Part shown: piece by piece, positions 39,791 through 51,012 of the stretch
How the letters are laid out: the number at the start of each line of letters is the position of its first letter
Numbering within the stretch: the stretch's first letter is position 1
Assembly: GCF_005239225.2 (NCBI RefSeq)
Contig: NC_133295.1
Location: 2,542,001-2,606,000 of the forward strand
From: Populus alba
Lineage: Eukaryota > Streptophyta > Magnoliopsida > Malpighiales > Salicaceae
DNA: 64,000 nt
Direction of reading: 5' to 3'
Position numbers and translations under genes: made by a program
The notes under the pieces: generated by a model
Told to the model about the DNA's origin: nothing
Seen by the model: the letters and a program-made list of their open reading frames with translations, nothing else
Database searches by the model: none

Positions 39791-40200
39791 CTAAGGGTGT
39801 GTTCGAAATTATATTCTTGAAAGTATTTTAAAAAAAAATTAAAAAGTTTTTAATTTCTTTTTATTTCAAATTAATATTTAAATAAAACAATGCCACTGTC
39901 TTATCAATTTAAGAGATCTCTAACCAAAAACTATCTAATAGTATATCCTATGTCAATTTAAGGTTTTTCATTTTAGATTTTTTTAAAATATATTTTTAAA
40001 AGAAAAAAGTGAGTTGAACTGACAAACGTGCATGTTTGGCAGTGCGTTCCAAAAATATTTTTAAAAAATTTTAAATTTTTTTTATTTTGAATTAGTATGT
40101 TTTTTATGTTTTCAAATTATTTTGATATGCTAATCTTAAAAATAATTTCAAAAAACAATTATTAACATGCTTTTTAAAATAAAAATTACTTTGAAAACCA
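39790..40200. repeat. AT-rich MITE-like repeats
   Basis: Begins near GTGTGTTCGAAATTATATT and includes a second element around 40030-40195 (GTTTGGCAGTGCGTTCCAAA, then TTTTAAATTTTTTTTATTTT, ending ATTACTTTGAAAACC). This pattern is abundant in poplar genomes as I remember them. It aligns poorly with the block-2 counterpart (52965-53320), unlike the flanks. Confidence 0.5.
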
Positions 40201-40204
40201 ATAA

Positions 40205-40675
40205 TAACCACATTCTATATCTTTCTTTTTTTTATAACTAGAGGAATGTATTGAAAAACACCAAATTAAGGCGGGAATAAGGAGATACACATATGCAAAG
40301 GCACGCAGATATAAAAAGGAACAGGGAGAAGAAGAATAGGACAACAAACCACAAGAAAAATAGAGCAACAGCCCTAATATGCAGGATTGCCTCCACATAG
40401 AAACAGAGCTGCCAAACTAAACTACCAAAACTAAAACAATCAGACCATCACCGACTATTTTAAAAGAATATAAGAGGTCTTTAGACCAAGCACCAACTAA
40501 ATCAGTCATTGCCTCTACTTCCATGTGAGATATCCAAAATACCTCTTTTGACCAACACATTACGGATGTTGATTTTGTTAATGATAGCTATCCAACAAAA
40601 AAACTCTACTTTAGATGGGACGATTCCTCTTCAAATCCCAGCAAAGATGAAGATGGCGTCAATGGAGGGATTGGA
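40205..40675 (-). mobile_element. LINE retrotransposon 3' fragment, block 1
   Basis: On the minus strand the sequence encodes a broken end of a LINE reverse-transcriptase ORF: KVEFFCWIAIINKINIRN with VKRGILD, the zinc-binding (zf-RVT) region that ends plant LINE ORF2, followed by a 3' tail. It is cut at 40675, where the copia fragment begins. The block-2 copy continues further upstream in the same ORF. Confidence 0.65.
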
Positions 40676-41867
40676 TTGGTTGGGACTCCAGCCACCGTTG
40701 AAGCGGCCCCTACTACGGCTAGAATTGCCAAAAGTCTGGCGATGTGCAACAAGAGCAGAAGATGGAATGCTGGGTGTGGGCAGCAGAGGAGCGTGTATGG
40801 CAGTAGAAGATTTGTGAAGAAATTCATGTGTGAGGAGATGGCTGTGAATATCTGCATATGATAAGGTTCAGCCTTGGTAATAAGACTGGTAACTAAGTCT
40901 TTAAACTCTCCCCGAAGACCACGAAACACATATAAATTGAAATCTTCAAGTGAAACTGGCCGACCAGCAGCGGCCAATTCATCAAATAAGGCCTTCGCTT
41001 TTTGCATAAATTGAGTTACTGATTCATCACATTGTCGAAGATCCTGAAGAGAGCCGTGAAGTTGCATAATACGAGAGTTGGAGGTGGAAGCGAGAGCTCG
41101 CTCAAGAGTGCCCCAAGCTAAACAAGAACTTTGACAGCCAACAACAAGATGCAAAACTTCCATAGATAGGGAGGAAAGAAGAGCACTTAGAATGAGTTGG
41201 TCCTGTTGTTTCCAGGTTTGAAAAAGTGGATTTACCTGAAGAGAGATACCATCATGGGTAAGAACATGTGTTGATGGACATGTGTTGGAGCCATCAACAA
41301 AACCAAAAACTCCTTAGTCTAGGAGATAAGGCAGCATTTGCATACGCCAATATAAATAATTGGTGTTTGTTAATTTGAGGGAGATGACTTGATGAGTGTG
41401 AGAAAGGGAGATAATGCTTGCAGCAGTAGAGGCAGTAAACGTGGGCTGCAAGAGGAGGCATTCACTAGCCATGACAGAGGAGAATCCAGGCGGTGACGTA
41501 GTAGAGGAAAGTAGAGGAGACGCTGCAAGAGAAGAGGGTTGCACTGTCGGAGAAGAAGAAAGCTGGACTGCTGGTGCTGCAGAATTTGAAGATGTATGTG
41601 GTGGCTGTTCCATTAAAGAAGGGAGGTTGGGAGGCTGTGAGAAAATTAGGTTTAATTTATTATAGGGTTTTGTGGCTTTGATACCAAGTTGAGAATAATG
41701 GAATGTGTTGGGTTGTGCCTTAGCCAACCTTCCTATTTATATAGGGGCAGTAGAAGACTGCAGTAATTGTAATGATTACAACATCCTATATTAGAATCCT
41801 ATTCTGATAGATACATGAGTAACTGTAATGATTACAACATCCTATATTAGAATCCTATTCTATAATA
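40676..41867 (-). mobile_element. Truncated Ty1/copia element: partial LTR, primer site and gag
   Basis: Read on the minus strand: a partial LTR-like segment (41868 down to about 41695, with two ~42-base copies of ATGATTACAACATCCTATAT), a primer-binding-like TGGTATCAAAGCC (41674-41686), then a gag frame. The gag part has SLKLTNTNYLYWRMQMLPYL, a stop in place of the next residues (near 41320), then FGFVDGSN, SLQDLRQCDESVTQFM and FRGLRGEFKDLV, the usual plant copia gag (UBN2/DUF4219) pattern. It ends abruptly at 40676 inside gag; protease, integrase, reverse transcriptase and 3' LTR are absent. It is dead and sits exactly between the two duplicated blocks. Confidence 0.82.
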
Positions 41868-42049
41868 TTTAACAAGAGATAAATACTTATTACATATATA
41901 TATTAATGATAAATAAATATGACATGTTATTAAAATATTCTTTATACATGGGTGTAATGAAAGTTACTATATTCAAAATATAGCTAGGCTTATGGAGACT
42001 GAGCTTTTCCTCTATATTGAGCCCATGAAAAAAACTTATGGGACAACTC

Positions 42050-42300
42050 TCATATGAGTAACTTTCATAGAAGGAACTCCAACTAAAAGAACTCATTGGA
42101 AAAACTCAACTGATACTTTAAAGAAACTCTCACTGTAAAAACTATCACTAGAGGAACTTACATTGGTAGAACTCCAATTAAAAGAATTCATTGGAGGAAC
42201 TCTCATTCTCGAACTCATTGGAAAAGTCAACTCCTTTTAAAGAAATTCTTATTAGAAAAACTCTCACTAGAGAAACTTTCATTTGAGAAACTCATTATAA
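42050..42300. repeat. Degenerate GAACTC minisatellite (copy 3)
   Basis: Counterpart of 27280-27545: irregular repeats around GAACTC and GAAACTC, with the shared run TTCTCGAACTCATTGG. It leads into the array leader at about 42296. Confidence 0.78.
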
Positions 42301-44865
42301 TAGTTATATCTAATTCCCTAGTCACTCCTTTCATAATATGAACAAGAAAACTTATTATAAGAAAGCTATGGAGGTATCTATTTAAACATAATAAATTTCA
42401 TAACTTTAATGTGTGGTGTAACACCTTCTCATATGGTTCAATTCAATTTGTGAATCACTTTTTTTTTTAATTATGTATAGATGAAGAGAGAGTAATTTCT
42501 AGTATCAATATGTTAATTTGAATGGGTTTGTTTACAATTAGTTTTTCTTTCTTAAGGTAATATTTATTTATTTATTACCAAAACATTGAAGTTAATGCAT
42601 ATATCATGTATTGTTATATATGAATACTATGTAATTTTTTAAATTATGAGTTATTTATTATACCAATGGCAAATGATTAGTCATTGTTTGTACTAAAGTT
42701 AGTGATTTGATTGCTTATATAGTCTTATATGTCATAATTTCTTATATATGTGGTGCAAATAACATATTTGTTACTTGCTATGTAAATGTGAATACTATAC
42801 AAGAAGTCTTCAAAACTACTTTAAGAATTGCAACTTAAAAGTTAATTAAATTATTTTATCTCAAAATGGACATATAATTATTAATGATATTCGATTGTCT
42901 CATCACGTGGTCCATTAGTTTTTAAAAGATAAAATTACATAATACTTGTAAACAAGTTGATCTAGACGATGTGGAATGTCAACATTATTCATTCTCATAA
43001 ACAATGTTTTGTGGTAATTTATTCATAAAAATGCATCAAATTTAGATCCGTTATAATCTTTCTAGAATTGATATGAAATAATTAGATCAATCTCAAATTA
43101 ATTGGAGAAAATTTCATATATTTTATTCTTCTTATTCTTCAATGGACTTTGTATCATATTTTACAATAGCCTACCCTAAACAAAAACAAAATAAAACTAT
43201 GTTGCTTCGCAAGCAACTAAATTTTTTTTTCTTTGAATCAATTTTTTCTAATAATTTATACATTAGGAGGGGGTAGTTTATAATAACAACCCGTTGATTT
43301 GAACAGGTTGTTTGAAATAGTTTTTTTCCTGATTGTATCTCATGTTGTGTTTGAACTGATATGCTATATTGTGTTGATTTTTGAATATAAAATGAAAGCA
43401 CAACTAAACCTCTATAAAATTAATATTCTTAGGACCATGAAAGTTTGTTAGTTAATTGAGATATTAGTTAATTGATAAATTAATAATTTATTAATTTATA
43501 CATTAATTAATAAAAAATTGTTTTATTAAGTTATTATTTATTTATTTAATTTCCAAAACATCAAAGTTAATGCCTATATCATATATTGTTATGTGTGAAC
43601 ACTATCTAATTTTCAAATTACAAGTTATTTATTGTACCAAAGGCAAATGATTAGTCCTTGTTTGTATTAAATATTGTGTCCTATCAATACTCCTAGCATG
43701 GCCAACATGCAAATTAAAATTAGTGACTTGATTGTTTATATAGTCATATCATAAATTATTATAACAAGCGGTGCAAAAAACATATTCGTTACTTGCCATG
43801 CATATGTTAGTACTATACAACAAATCTTGAAAGCTACTTCAAGAATTCTAACTTAGGAATAAATTCAATTATCTTATCTAAAAATAGACAGATGTTATTT
43901 GATGATGTTCAATTGTCCCATCATATGGTCTATTAGACTTTAAAAGATAAGATTAGATAATACTCATAAAAGAGTTGGCCTATCTAGACGACGTGAAATA
44001 TCAACAATATTCATTCTCATAAGCAATATTTTTGTGGTGATTTGTTCATAAAAATGCATAAAATTCTCCATTTAGATCCTTCGTAATCTTCCTAAAATTG
44101 ATTTGAATCAACTGATTACCATCAATCTCAAACTACTTAGAGTGAATTTCATATATTTTATTCTTATTATTCTTCTTCAATGGACTTTGTATCATATTTT
44201 ACAATAGCCTCTTTAAAACCTAAAAACAAAATAATGTTGTTTAGCAAGCAACTAAAACTATTCAAATATTTTATTCTTTAATCAATTTTTTCTTACAACA
44301 TATGCATAAAGAGGGGATTGTTTATAATAACAAACTGATTGAATTGAACATGGTTATTTGAAATAGCTTTTTCCTGATTGTATCTTATGTTGTGTTTGGA
44401 CTGATATGGTATATTGTGTTGAATTGGAATACAAAATGAAAGCACAACTAAACCTTTATAAATTAATACTTTTAGGACCATGAAAATTTATTAGTTAATT
44501 GAGATATTATTTAAATGAATTAATATTTTTTTAATTTATACATTAATTAATAAAAAAGTTGATTTATTAAGGTTTTTTAATTTTTTATTTTTTTCAAAAC
44601 ATTAAAGTTAATGCATATATTATATATTGTTATGTATGAATGCTATCTAATTTTCAAGTTATAAGTTATTTATTATATCAAAGGCAAAAATGATTAATCC
44701 TTGTTTGTATGAATATTGTGTCATATGAATACTCCTAGCATGACCAACATACAAATTAAAGTCAATGACTTGAATGTTTGTGCAAATAACATATTCGTTA
44801 CTTGCCATGTAAATGTTAGAACAAGTCTTGAAAGCTACTTCAAGAATTTTAGCTTTAAAGTATAT
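42300..44865. repeat. ~1-kb tandem repeat array C
   Basis: A leader like those at 16400 and 27546, then about two and a half units with markers at 42593, 43569 and 44610 (spacings 976 and 1041). It keeps the same internal landmarks as array B but has one unit fewer, consistent with unequal exchange after duplication. No gene. Confidence 0.87.
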
Positions 44866-45690
44866 TGAGAAAGAATTTATGAAAAAGAAGAATCATCACA
44901 CCTTCTAACAATTTATTTATTTATTAATGAATTAACTAGTTTATCATACACTAATATAAAATTAGAAAAACTAAAAGAATTACATATGAAAAATATTTTG
45001 TTGTTGTTGTTTACTAATGGAAATTATGATGGAAAATTTTTGTTAGTGATTTTCAACGAAAACATCAATGGAAAATTTATTTACATTGTTACTTCATTTA
45101 ACGATGGATAAATACCTCTTATATATGCATTAATGAGGAATAAATATGGTAGGCTATTGAAAGATTTCGTATACACCTAGGGGTGTAGGGAGAGTTACTA
45201 GATTTAAAATGTAGCTGAGCCCAGAAAAGAAACCTATAGGAGAAACTTTCATTGAAGAAACTCAATTGAGGAACTTTTATTGGAGGAATTCTCATTCCCG
45301 GACTTAATGGAGGAACTCTCATTCCTAAACTCATTGGAGGAACTTTCATTTGAAAAACTCAACTCTCTTTGAAGAAACTCCTACTAGAGGAACTCTCAAT
45401 TGATAAAAATCGTTGGAGGAACTCTCATATCAGAACTCGATGGAGGAATTCAACTCTCATTAAAGAGACTCCTTTTTACAAAACTCTCATCAAAGAAATT
45501 CAACTTTTTTTTGAAAGAACTCTCATTGAAAAAACTCTTTCTCAAAGCTGAGTCCATGAAAGTTGAACTCTTCTTTTTTACCAAGCCCATGGCGTTGAGC
45601 TCTTCCCCAAGTTTGAGTCCATAAGGGTTGAACTATTTCCCTTGGCCATGACATTGGACCTAGACACGTTGCTTGAAACCTTAATTTTTT
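44866..45690. repeat. Direct-repeat module M with minisatellite (copy 4)
   Basis: Starts TATTGAGAAAGAAT, then CACACCTTCTAACAAT, CCTAGGGGTGTAGG and GAACTC-type repeats from 45230 to 45560, then GGCGTTGAGCTCTTCCCCAA. It is the block-2 counterpart of 31919-32665. Several frames run open through the repeats but encode only low-complexity peptides. Confidence 0.78.
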
Positions 45691-48600
45691 GAGCCTTTGG
45701 AGTTTTTTAGGCTTGCTAAATTTAGATTCATAAAAAACCCAAAAGATTTTGTTCATCCAAAGAGCAAATCAACAATTCTAAATAAAATAGCACAAGATAA
45801 ACGATTTCAACCATTAAAAATCTCTAGTAATGATGTAATGTTTATGTAAGTGTTTTTCAATTCTTCCCCTTATATTTTTTTCTCTCCCAAAAAAGCATAA
45901 GAATATGGGTGTTTACAGGAGTTTCGACTAACTAGCTGTTTTTCATATATAAAAATATATAGTCGTACATAAAATGTTATCAAAATGATCTGCAAGATTG
46001 TTCGCCAAATTCTTCTTAACCAACTCTAAACTCAACTTGGCAACTTCTTGGCCTACTTGGCCGATGATCCTACTGTTCAGCTGGTTCCTTGGGTTATTTC
46101 TTATGATCAAAACTTGAATTTTTTTTTTCAGAAATACTATATCCAACAATCTTTGAAGAAGTACGCCTAAATCAAAACTTGATCACATATTGGATGACTA
46201 AATCATTTGACTAGATAATCATATTTGAACAAACTAAAATAGAATGCCATACAATCTTTTTAGGACGGAAGAAGTATATACTTATATGTGTAAAATAGTA
46301 TGATTTCAAAAATTCATAGTTTTAAAATTATTGAAGAAAAGAGTAAGGGAAAGAGAAAACGTCAAAAAAGAGAGAATTATTTATTTATTTTTATTATTGA
46401 ACCTAGACGAACCTAAGACTTTCTGTAGAAAGGAAGACAAGGATATATGTTAGTTTAGCTACAAATTCATTGGCAACTTGTTAGTTTTATTGACGTTAAA
46501 ATTATGTGATATTTTTTGTCGCAGATTTATTGATGTTACAATTAATTAATATTCTTTATTGCATGAGATATTTGGGCGAATTTAAAAAAAGTAAGAAGAC
46601 ATATAAAAAAAATTGTTTTCTAGTATTTAAAATAATTAGGATATATAATACTAGCATCTCAGGGAATTTATGATAAGACATATGATAAAAATTACTCTAA
46701 GATATCCTAGTACATAATGTAAGTTACTGTGTGTTTTTTAACTTAAAAACATAAAATTAGCTTTCATATTAAGTTATTTAGATTGTTATATTTGATCAAA
46801 ACTTGTTAGAAATAATATTTTTTTTTTATTTAGATTGCACAAACTTCACTTATAAACAACATTGGATTTCGGACGATGGTGGATTACAGATTTGGGCTTC
46901 AGTCTATTTCGTTTTATTTAACTTTAAATGGGCTTGAAAATCCTTAAATCAACACTCGAGAGGTCCATGTAATGTTTGAGAATATAGTTGTGTTTTTTTG
47001 TTTTAATATTTTTTTATTTAAAAATATATTAAATTAAATATTATTTTTAAAAAATATTTTTGATATTAACACATTAAAATAATTTAAAAACACAAAAAAA
47101 TATTAATTTGAATAAAAAAATTTAATTTTTTTTAAAAGCGTTTTCGAAACACAAAAACAAACAAGACTTAAGAAGGGTAGAATTGACATGACCCAACTTC
47201 GTTCTCTTAGGGGAAGAATAAAAACATTTTTTTCAAAAACCAAAATTTAATAAACATGCTTAAGCAAACTCAAACACATCAAAAAAAATTTAAATAAATA
47301 AATAAAACTCCCTTTAATATTAAAATATATTGAATAAAAAAATAACATTGACAAGCATCTCAAATATTAATATCAAAAACAAATATAGTCACCCAAGTCT
47401 AAATAATTAAGAAGCATTTGTTAGAAATTTATTTAAAGAACTTGTTTATAGAAAAATTTGAGATCAAATTAAAAGTGAGGTTTGGGTTTTGGAATTCAAT
47501 TTTCAACATATGATATTTAATATAGAGCAATAACATGATTTAAATAAATTATAAATGAATGAGAAATTGATTAAAAAAAAACCCTTGATTGGCATGTTTT
47601 AGTGAAATTTAAAAAACACTCTAAAAAACTTTATCTCATATTAGAAAAAAAAAAAAAAAAAACCTTTCCTGATATTTATAAAATAAGTACTTGAAAAGTT
47701 AAATTTCAACCTAAAAAAGCAATTAAGATTTTAGTGGAGAGATGTTTTAGCCTTTTAGGTAAAGTGAATTTTAGTCTCAAACACGACCGTTTTTTAGGCC
47801 AGATCTAAGCCTGAGTTTATTATAAAATAATATTTTGGGTTACCAATAATTATTTTTTAACCACTAAAATTTGAATTTGAATCTAGTCATGAAGAATTAA
47901 TTATTTATTCTAGCCTATTGTTTGTCCAATTCATCCCATGAATTTTCCATAAGCATTTCAAGCAAATTTGAATAGGTTTTTTTCAGCAAAAAAAAATTCA
48001 GATTTATGACCATTATGTTTAAATTTAATTCTTATTTTATGGAGGGTAATCAAATGTTGAATAGTGAGAATTAATTCTTTAACTTTTTACCTTTCAAAAT
48101 TCACTATAAAAAAGGAAGTGAATGAAGAGTTGAAACAATGTTTTTCATATTTTTATACACTCTTTCTTACTTTATTTTTAGTATTGTTTTTCTTCTTATT
48201 TTATACTTTGGTTTTCCTCCCAACAAATCTAGAGCTTTATTAAGATATAATTGTCTTTTTATTTTGGTTCAAAAATATTAATTTGAAGTGCATCAAAAAA
48301 AAAGATGTGGTGGGCTTTTTTCAATGACACAACCCATAGTATAAATAAGATCTCACAAAAACAAAAAATACATGCTTTATAAATGGGTCTCACCAAAAAA
48401 AGCCAACAACATCTCTAAATTAAACACCCAAATAATGTTATTGGAATCTTGAAAGGCATATTATAAATATCCTAATTACATAGCAATGAGCAATAAAGCT
48501 TTAAGAACAAAGAATTTATCTTTGACAACAACAAAAATTTTATTCATTCAAAGTGCCTCAATAATAAGTACCCTTTGTTAATTATTTTAATTTAAAATGT

Positions 48601-48840
48601 TGTGTATTTTTTTTATTAGCATGCATGTTAGAAATTTTGATATATATTGCAAGTTTGAATATATGCTTATTAATTATGCATGTTTGTATTTTTTTTTTTC
48701 TTATATTTATATTAAAATTATGTTTACCATGAGTTGTTATTTTATATATTTATATATTTAAACTCATATAAATTCTAATTTTTTTTAAATATATTTTTAT
48801 ATTTAATATATTTTATTATAATAAATTAAAAATCTTTACT
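45690..48840. other. AT-rich DNA in block 2
   Basis: Counterpart of 32666-35820. A minus-strand frame of 68 codons (45943-46149, with AKLSLELVKKNLANN) is open here and broken in block 1; I recognise no family. A MITE-like repeat lies near 46975-47165. No intact gene. Confidence 0.5.
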
Positions 48841-49492
48841 CAGCGTAAAAATTGAAGAAACAGCTTGATAGGCTTATCGAACCACCTTCGAACAGTTAGA
48901 TCTAGACACTCGAATCAAAACAAACCACGTATTTGATGATAACGAGGAGCTATCAGCGGCATTATATATATGTGGAAGCAACGCATGTTATGGAGAAGGC
49001 ATTAGAGAAAGACCTCCAATGTTATTTCTCCTCTCTGTCTTCTTTCACCCTAAGACCTCCAAGGTTTATTTCTCCTCTCTATCTTCTTCACCTTCTAAAA
49101 TGTCTTCATTCAATATGTTGCAATCTATTTGATGTCAGTTCAACTTTTAATTCTTTTAACTGAATCACCCATTTATGGCCCAATATCCCTTTTCTTCCTT
49201 TGTTTATATACCGTATGCATAAGCTCATACCTATGCTGGGAAAAAACAAGAACAATTTTCGAGTTGCAGCATGGTTAATATTAAACTCCAAATGACTTTG
49301 GCCTGTTCGGAATTAAGTTTCATGACCTCATTACCATACAGATAAAATTCAAATCACTGCGTTTGATTGGAAAACCATGGATTATTCATACAATAATGAA
49401 TTTTTTGCTCTATTTTCTGCTCGCTATTTCCTTTTGTTTTCTACATGCATGGATATTCCTTGATTGAGCCATATATGCACAGGTTCCCGTTG

Positions 49493-49749
49493 AGAGCTCT
49501 TAATTCTGGACAAACTGCTTGCTCTTGTGCTATTCGCCTGGGAAAGTAACGACCTTACTTTCTGCAGTTGGGGATTTGAAGAAGAGTCCGGATAGCTCTG
49601 CCTCTACTTTCGGTTGTGCCTTCAAAGGTTTGGGTCCTGTCACTAAAATCATTTAATATGTTAGTCTTCCTGATTTGTGTGATATCAACCCCTCAAATCT
49701 TTTTTGTCTTACTAACATTGTTTTTACCCTGGAGTCCAGCCGGCAATGA
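49493..49749 (+). pseudogene. Block-2 copy of the unidentified ORF, interrupted
   Basis: Near-identical to 36470-36733. The frame that is open in block 1 carries a stop at TCATTTAATATG (Gln to stop) near 49650. The interruption suggests no protein is maintained, at least from this copy. Confidence 0.35.
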
Positions 49750-50449
49750 AATGGTCTAATTTCTTTTTTCTTTAATGATGCTTGCTAGGTATTCAAAAAA
49801 GAAAAAAAAAATGACTCGAAGCTAGCAGATGCACTAGAAAAACAAACCAGCCAGGAAAACCAAATAAGAGACGAAATAAATGGGTCCCAAATAACAAATT
49901 AAGGCATCCTGGAAAATGAACATCAAACAAAATTAGGAGTAATTCCTAGCAATAATTAGGATGGGTCAGGTTGGGGGCAAGTTTTTAATCCGGAAGATTC
50001 TATTGTGGAGTTCAAATACTTAAAAATAGGGAGTAGGGTTTTTTTTTTTTTTTTTTGAAATTGATCGATTCCCTTGGGTAATGACAGACATTTATTGTCC
50101 TTTGAGCAGTGAAATTAGACAGATGGCCGGTGGCAGTGGTTCAGCGAGCACTTCAATTGATATTGAAGGGCTTTTGAAGGACTTTCCAGATAGAATGCGA
50201 ACGACCTTGCCGGAAGAGTTGTGTATCTACCATGTCCCGGTAGACATTCGTCAAGTAAATAAAGATGCCTATACCCCTCAGGTGATTTGTATAGGCCCAA
50301 TTCACCAAAAGAATGAAAACCAAGTTATGAAAGAACTGAAGCGAAGATATTTCAAACAATTCCTTGACAGACTGCCCGTGGAAAAACAGAAACCGGTTCG
50401 GGAGGACCTTGTGGAGACCATAACAGGTCGTGTAGATAAAATCCGCAAA

Positions 50450-50581
50450 TGTTATGAAGATGCTGCATATGAACTTTGCAAGGATCCAAAAGCTTGTGAA
50501 CTTAAAATCCACAATTGTTATGAAGATGCTGCATTTGAACCTCGCAAGGATCCAAAGGGTTGTGAAGTTGAAATCCTCGAT
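50450..50581 (+). repeat. 66-bp in-frame tandem duplication in DUF247 copy 2
   Basis: Two 22-codon repeats, both starting CYEDAA and containing KDPK, with a degenerate third (CSEDDSS, EDPK). Copy 1 has only one CYEDAA unit plus the degenerate one. Confidence 0.88.
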
Positions 50582-50859
50582 TGTTCTGAAGATGATTCTT
50601 CTAAACGTTGCGAGGATCCAAAGGTGTTCTGGAAGATGATTCTATGGGATGCTGTATTCATCTTTGAGCTCTTCTTGAAGAATAGAGAATTTGATCAGGA
50701 AGATCGCAAAAAAAATAAAGACAAATACAAGTACGATTATATAATAGCTAAACCCTGGCTGCAATCCGCTGTGCAACGGGACCTGATATTACTCGAAAAT
50801 CAGCTGCCGTTCTGGATTCTTGATGATTTATATGGTATTGTCTCCAAATACATTATAAC

Positions 50860-51012
50860 CTGTTGCTCTTGTCTACCTAAAACCGATAGCTCTTGCCGAC
50901 CTGAAACCGATAAAACCTTTTGCTCTTGTCTACCACCTAAAACCGGTTGCTCTTGTCAACCTGAAACCGATAAAACCTGTTGCTCTTGTCTACCTGAAAC
51001 TGATTGCTGTTT
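50860..51012 (+). repeat. Cys-rich coding minisatellite in DUF247 copy 2
   Basis: Units of about 60-66 bases encode CSCLPKT, SCxPETDKT and variants. Counting the two following codons, it gives about 14 Cys in some 50 residues. Copy 1 has a shorter version (37803-37872), and the third DUF247 gene lacks it. The frame is preserved through all units. Confidence 0.88.

Larger units (their letters stand above)
27111..40675. repeat. Segmental duplication, block 1 (partner 41867-53767)
   Basis: Homology to block 2 starts at ATTTAACAAGAG (27111 and 41867) and ends at AATGGAGGGATTGGA (40675 and 53767), in the same orientation. Order within each block: minisatellite, ~1-kb repeat array, module M, AT-rich DNA, an unidentified ORF, a DUF247 gene, a MITE-like repeat and a LINE 3' fragment. 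Block 1 is about 13.57 kb and block 2 about 11.90 kb; much of the difference is one more ~1-kb unit in block 1. Confidence 0.93.

Noticed and set aside
45369..45624. ORFs through the GAACTC repeats
   Set aside because: They are products of the repeat (KLLLEELS-like peptides) in two overlapping frames, with no start context or conservation.
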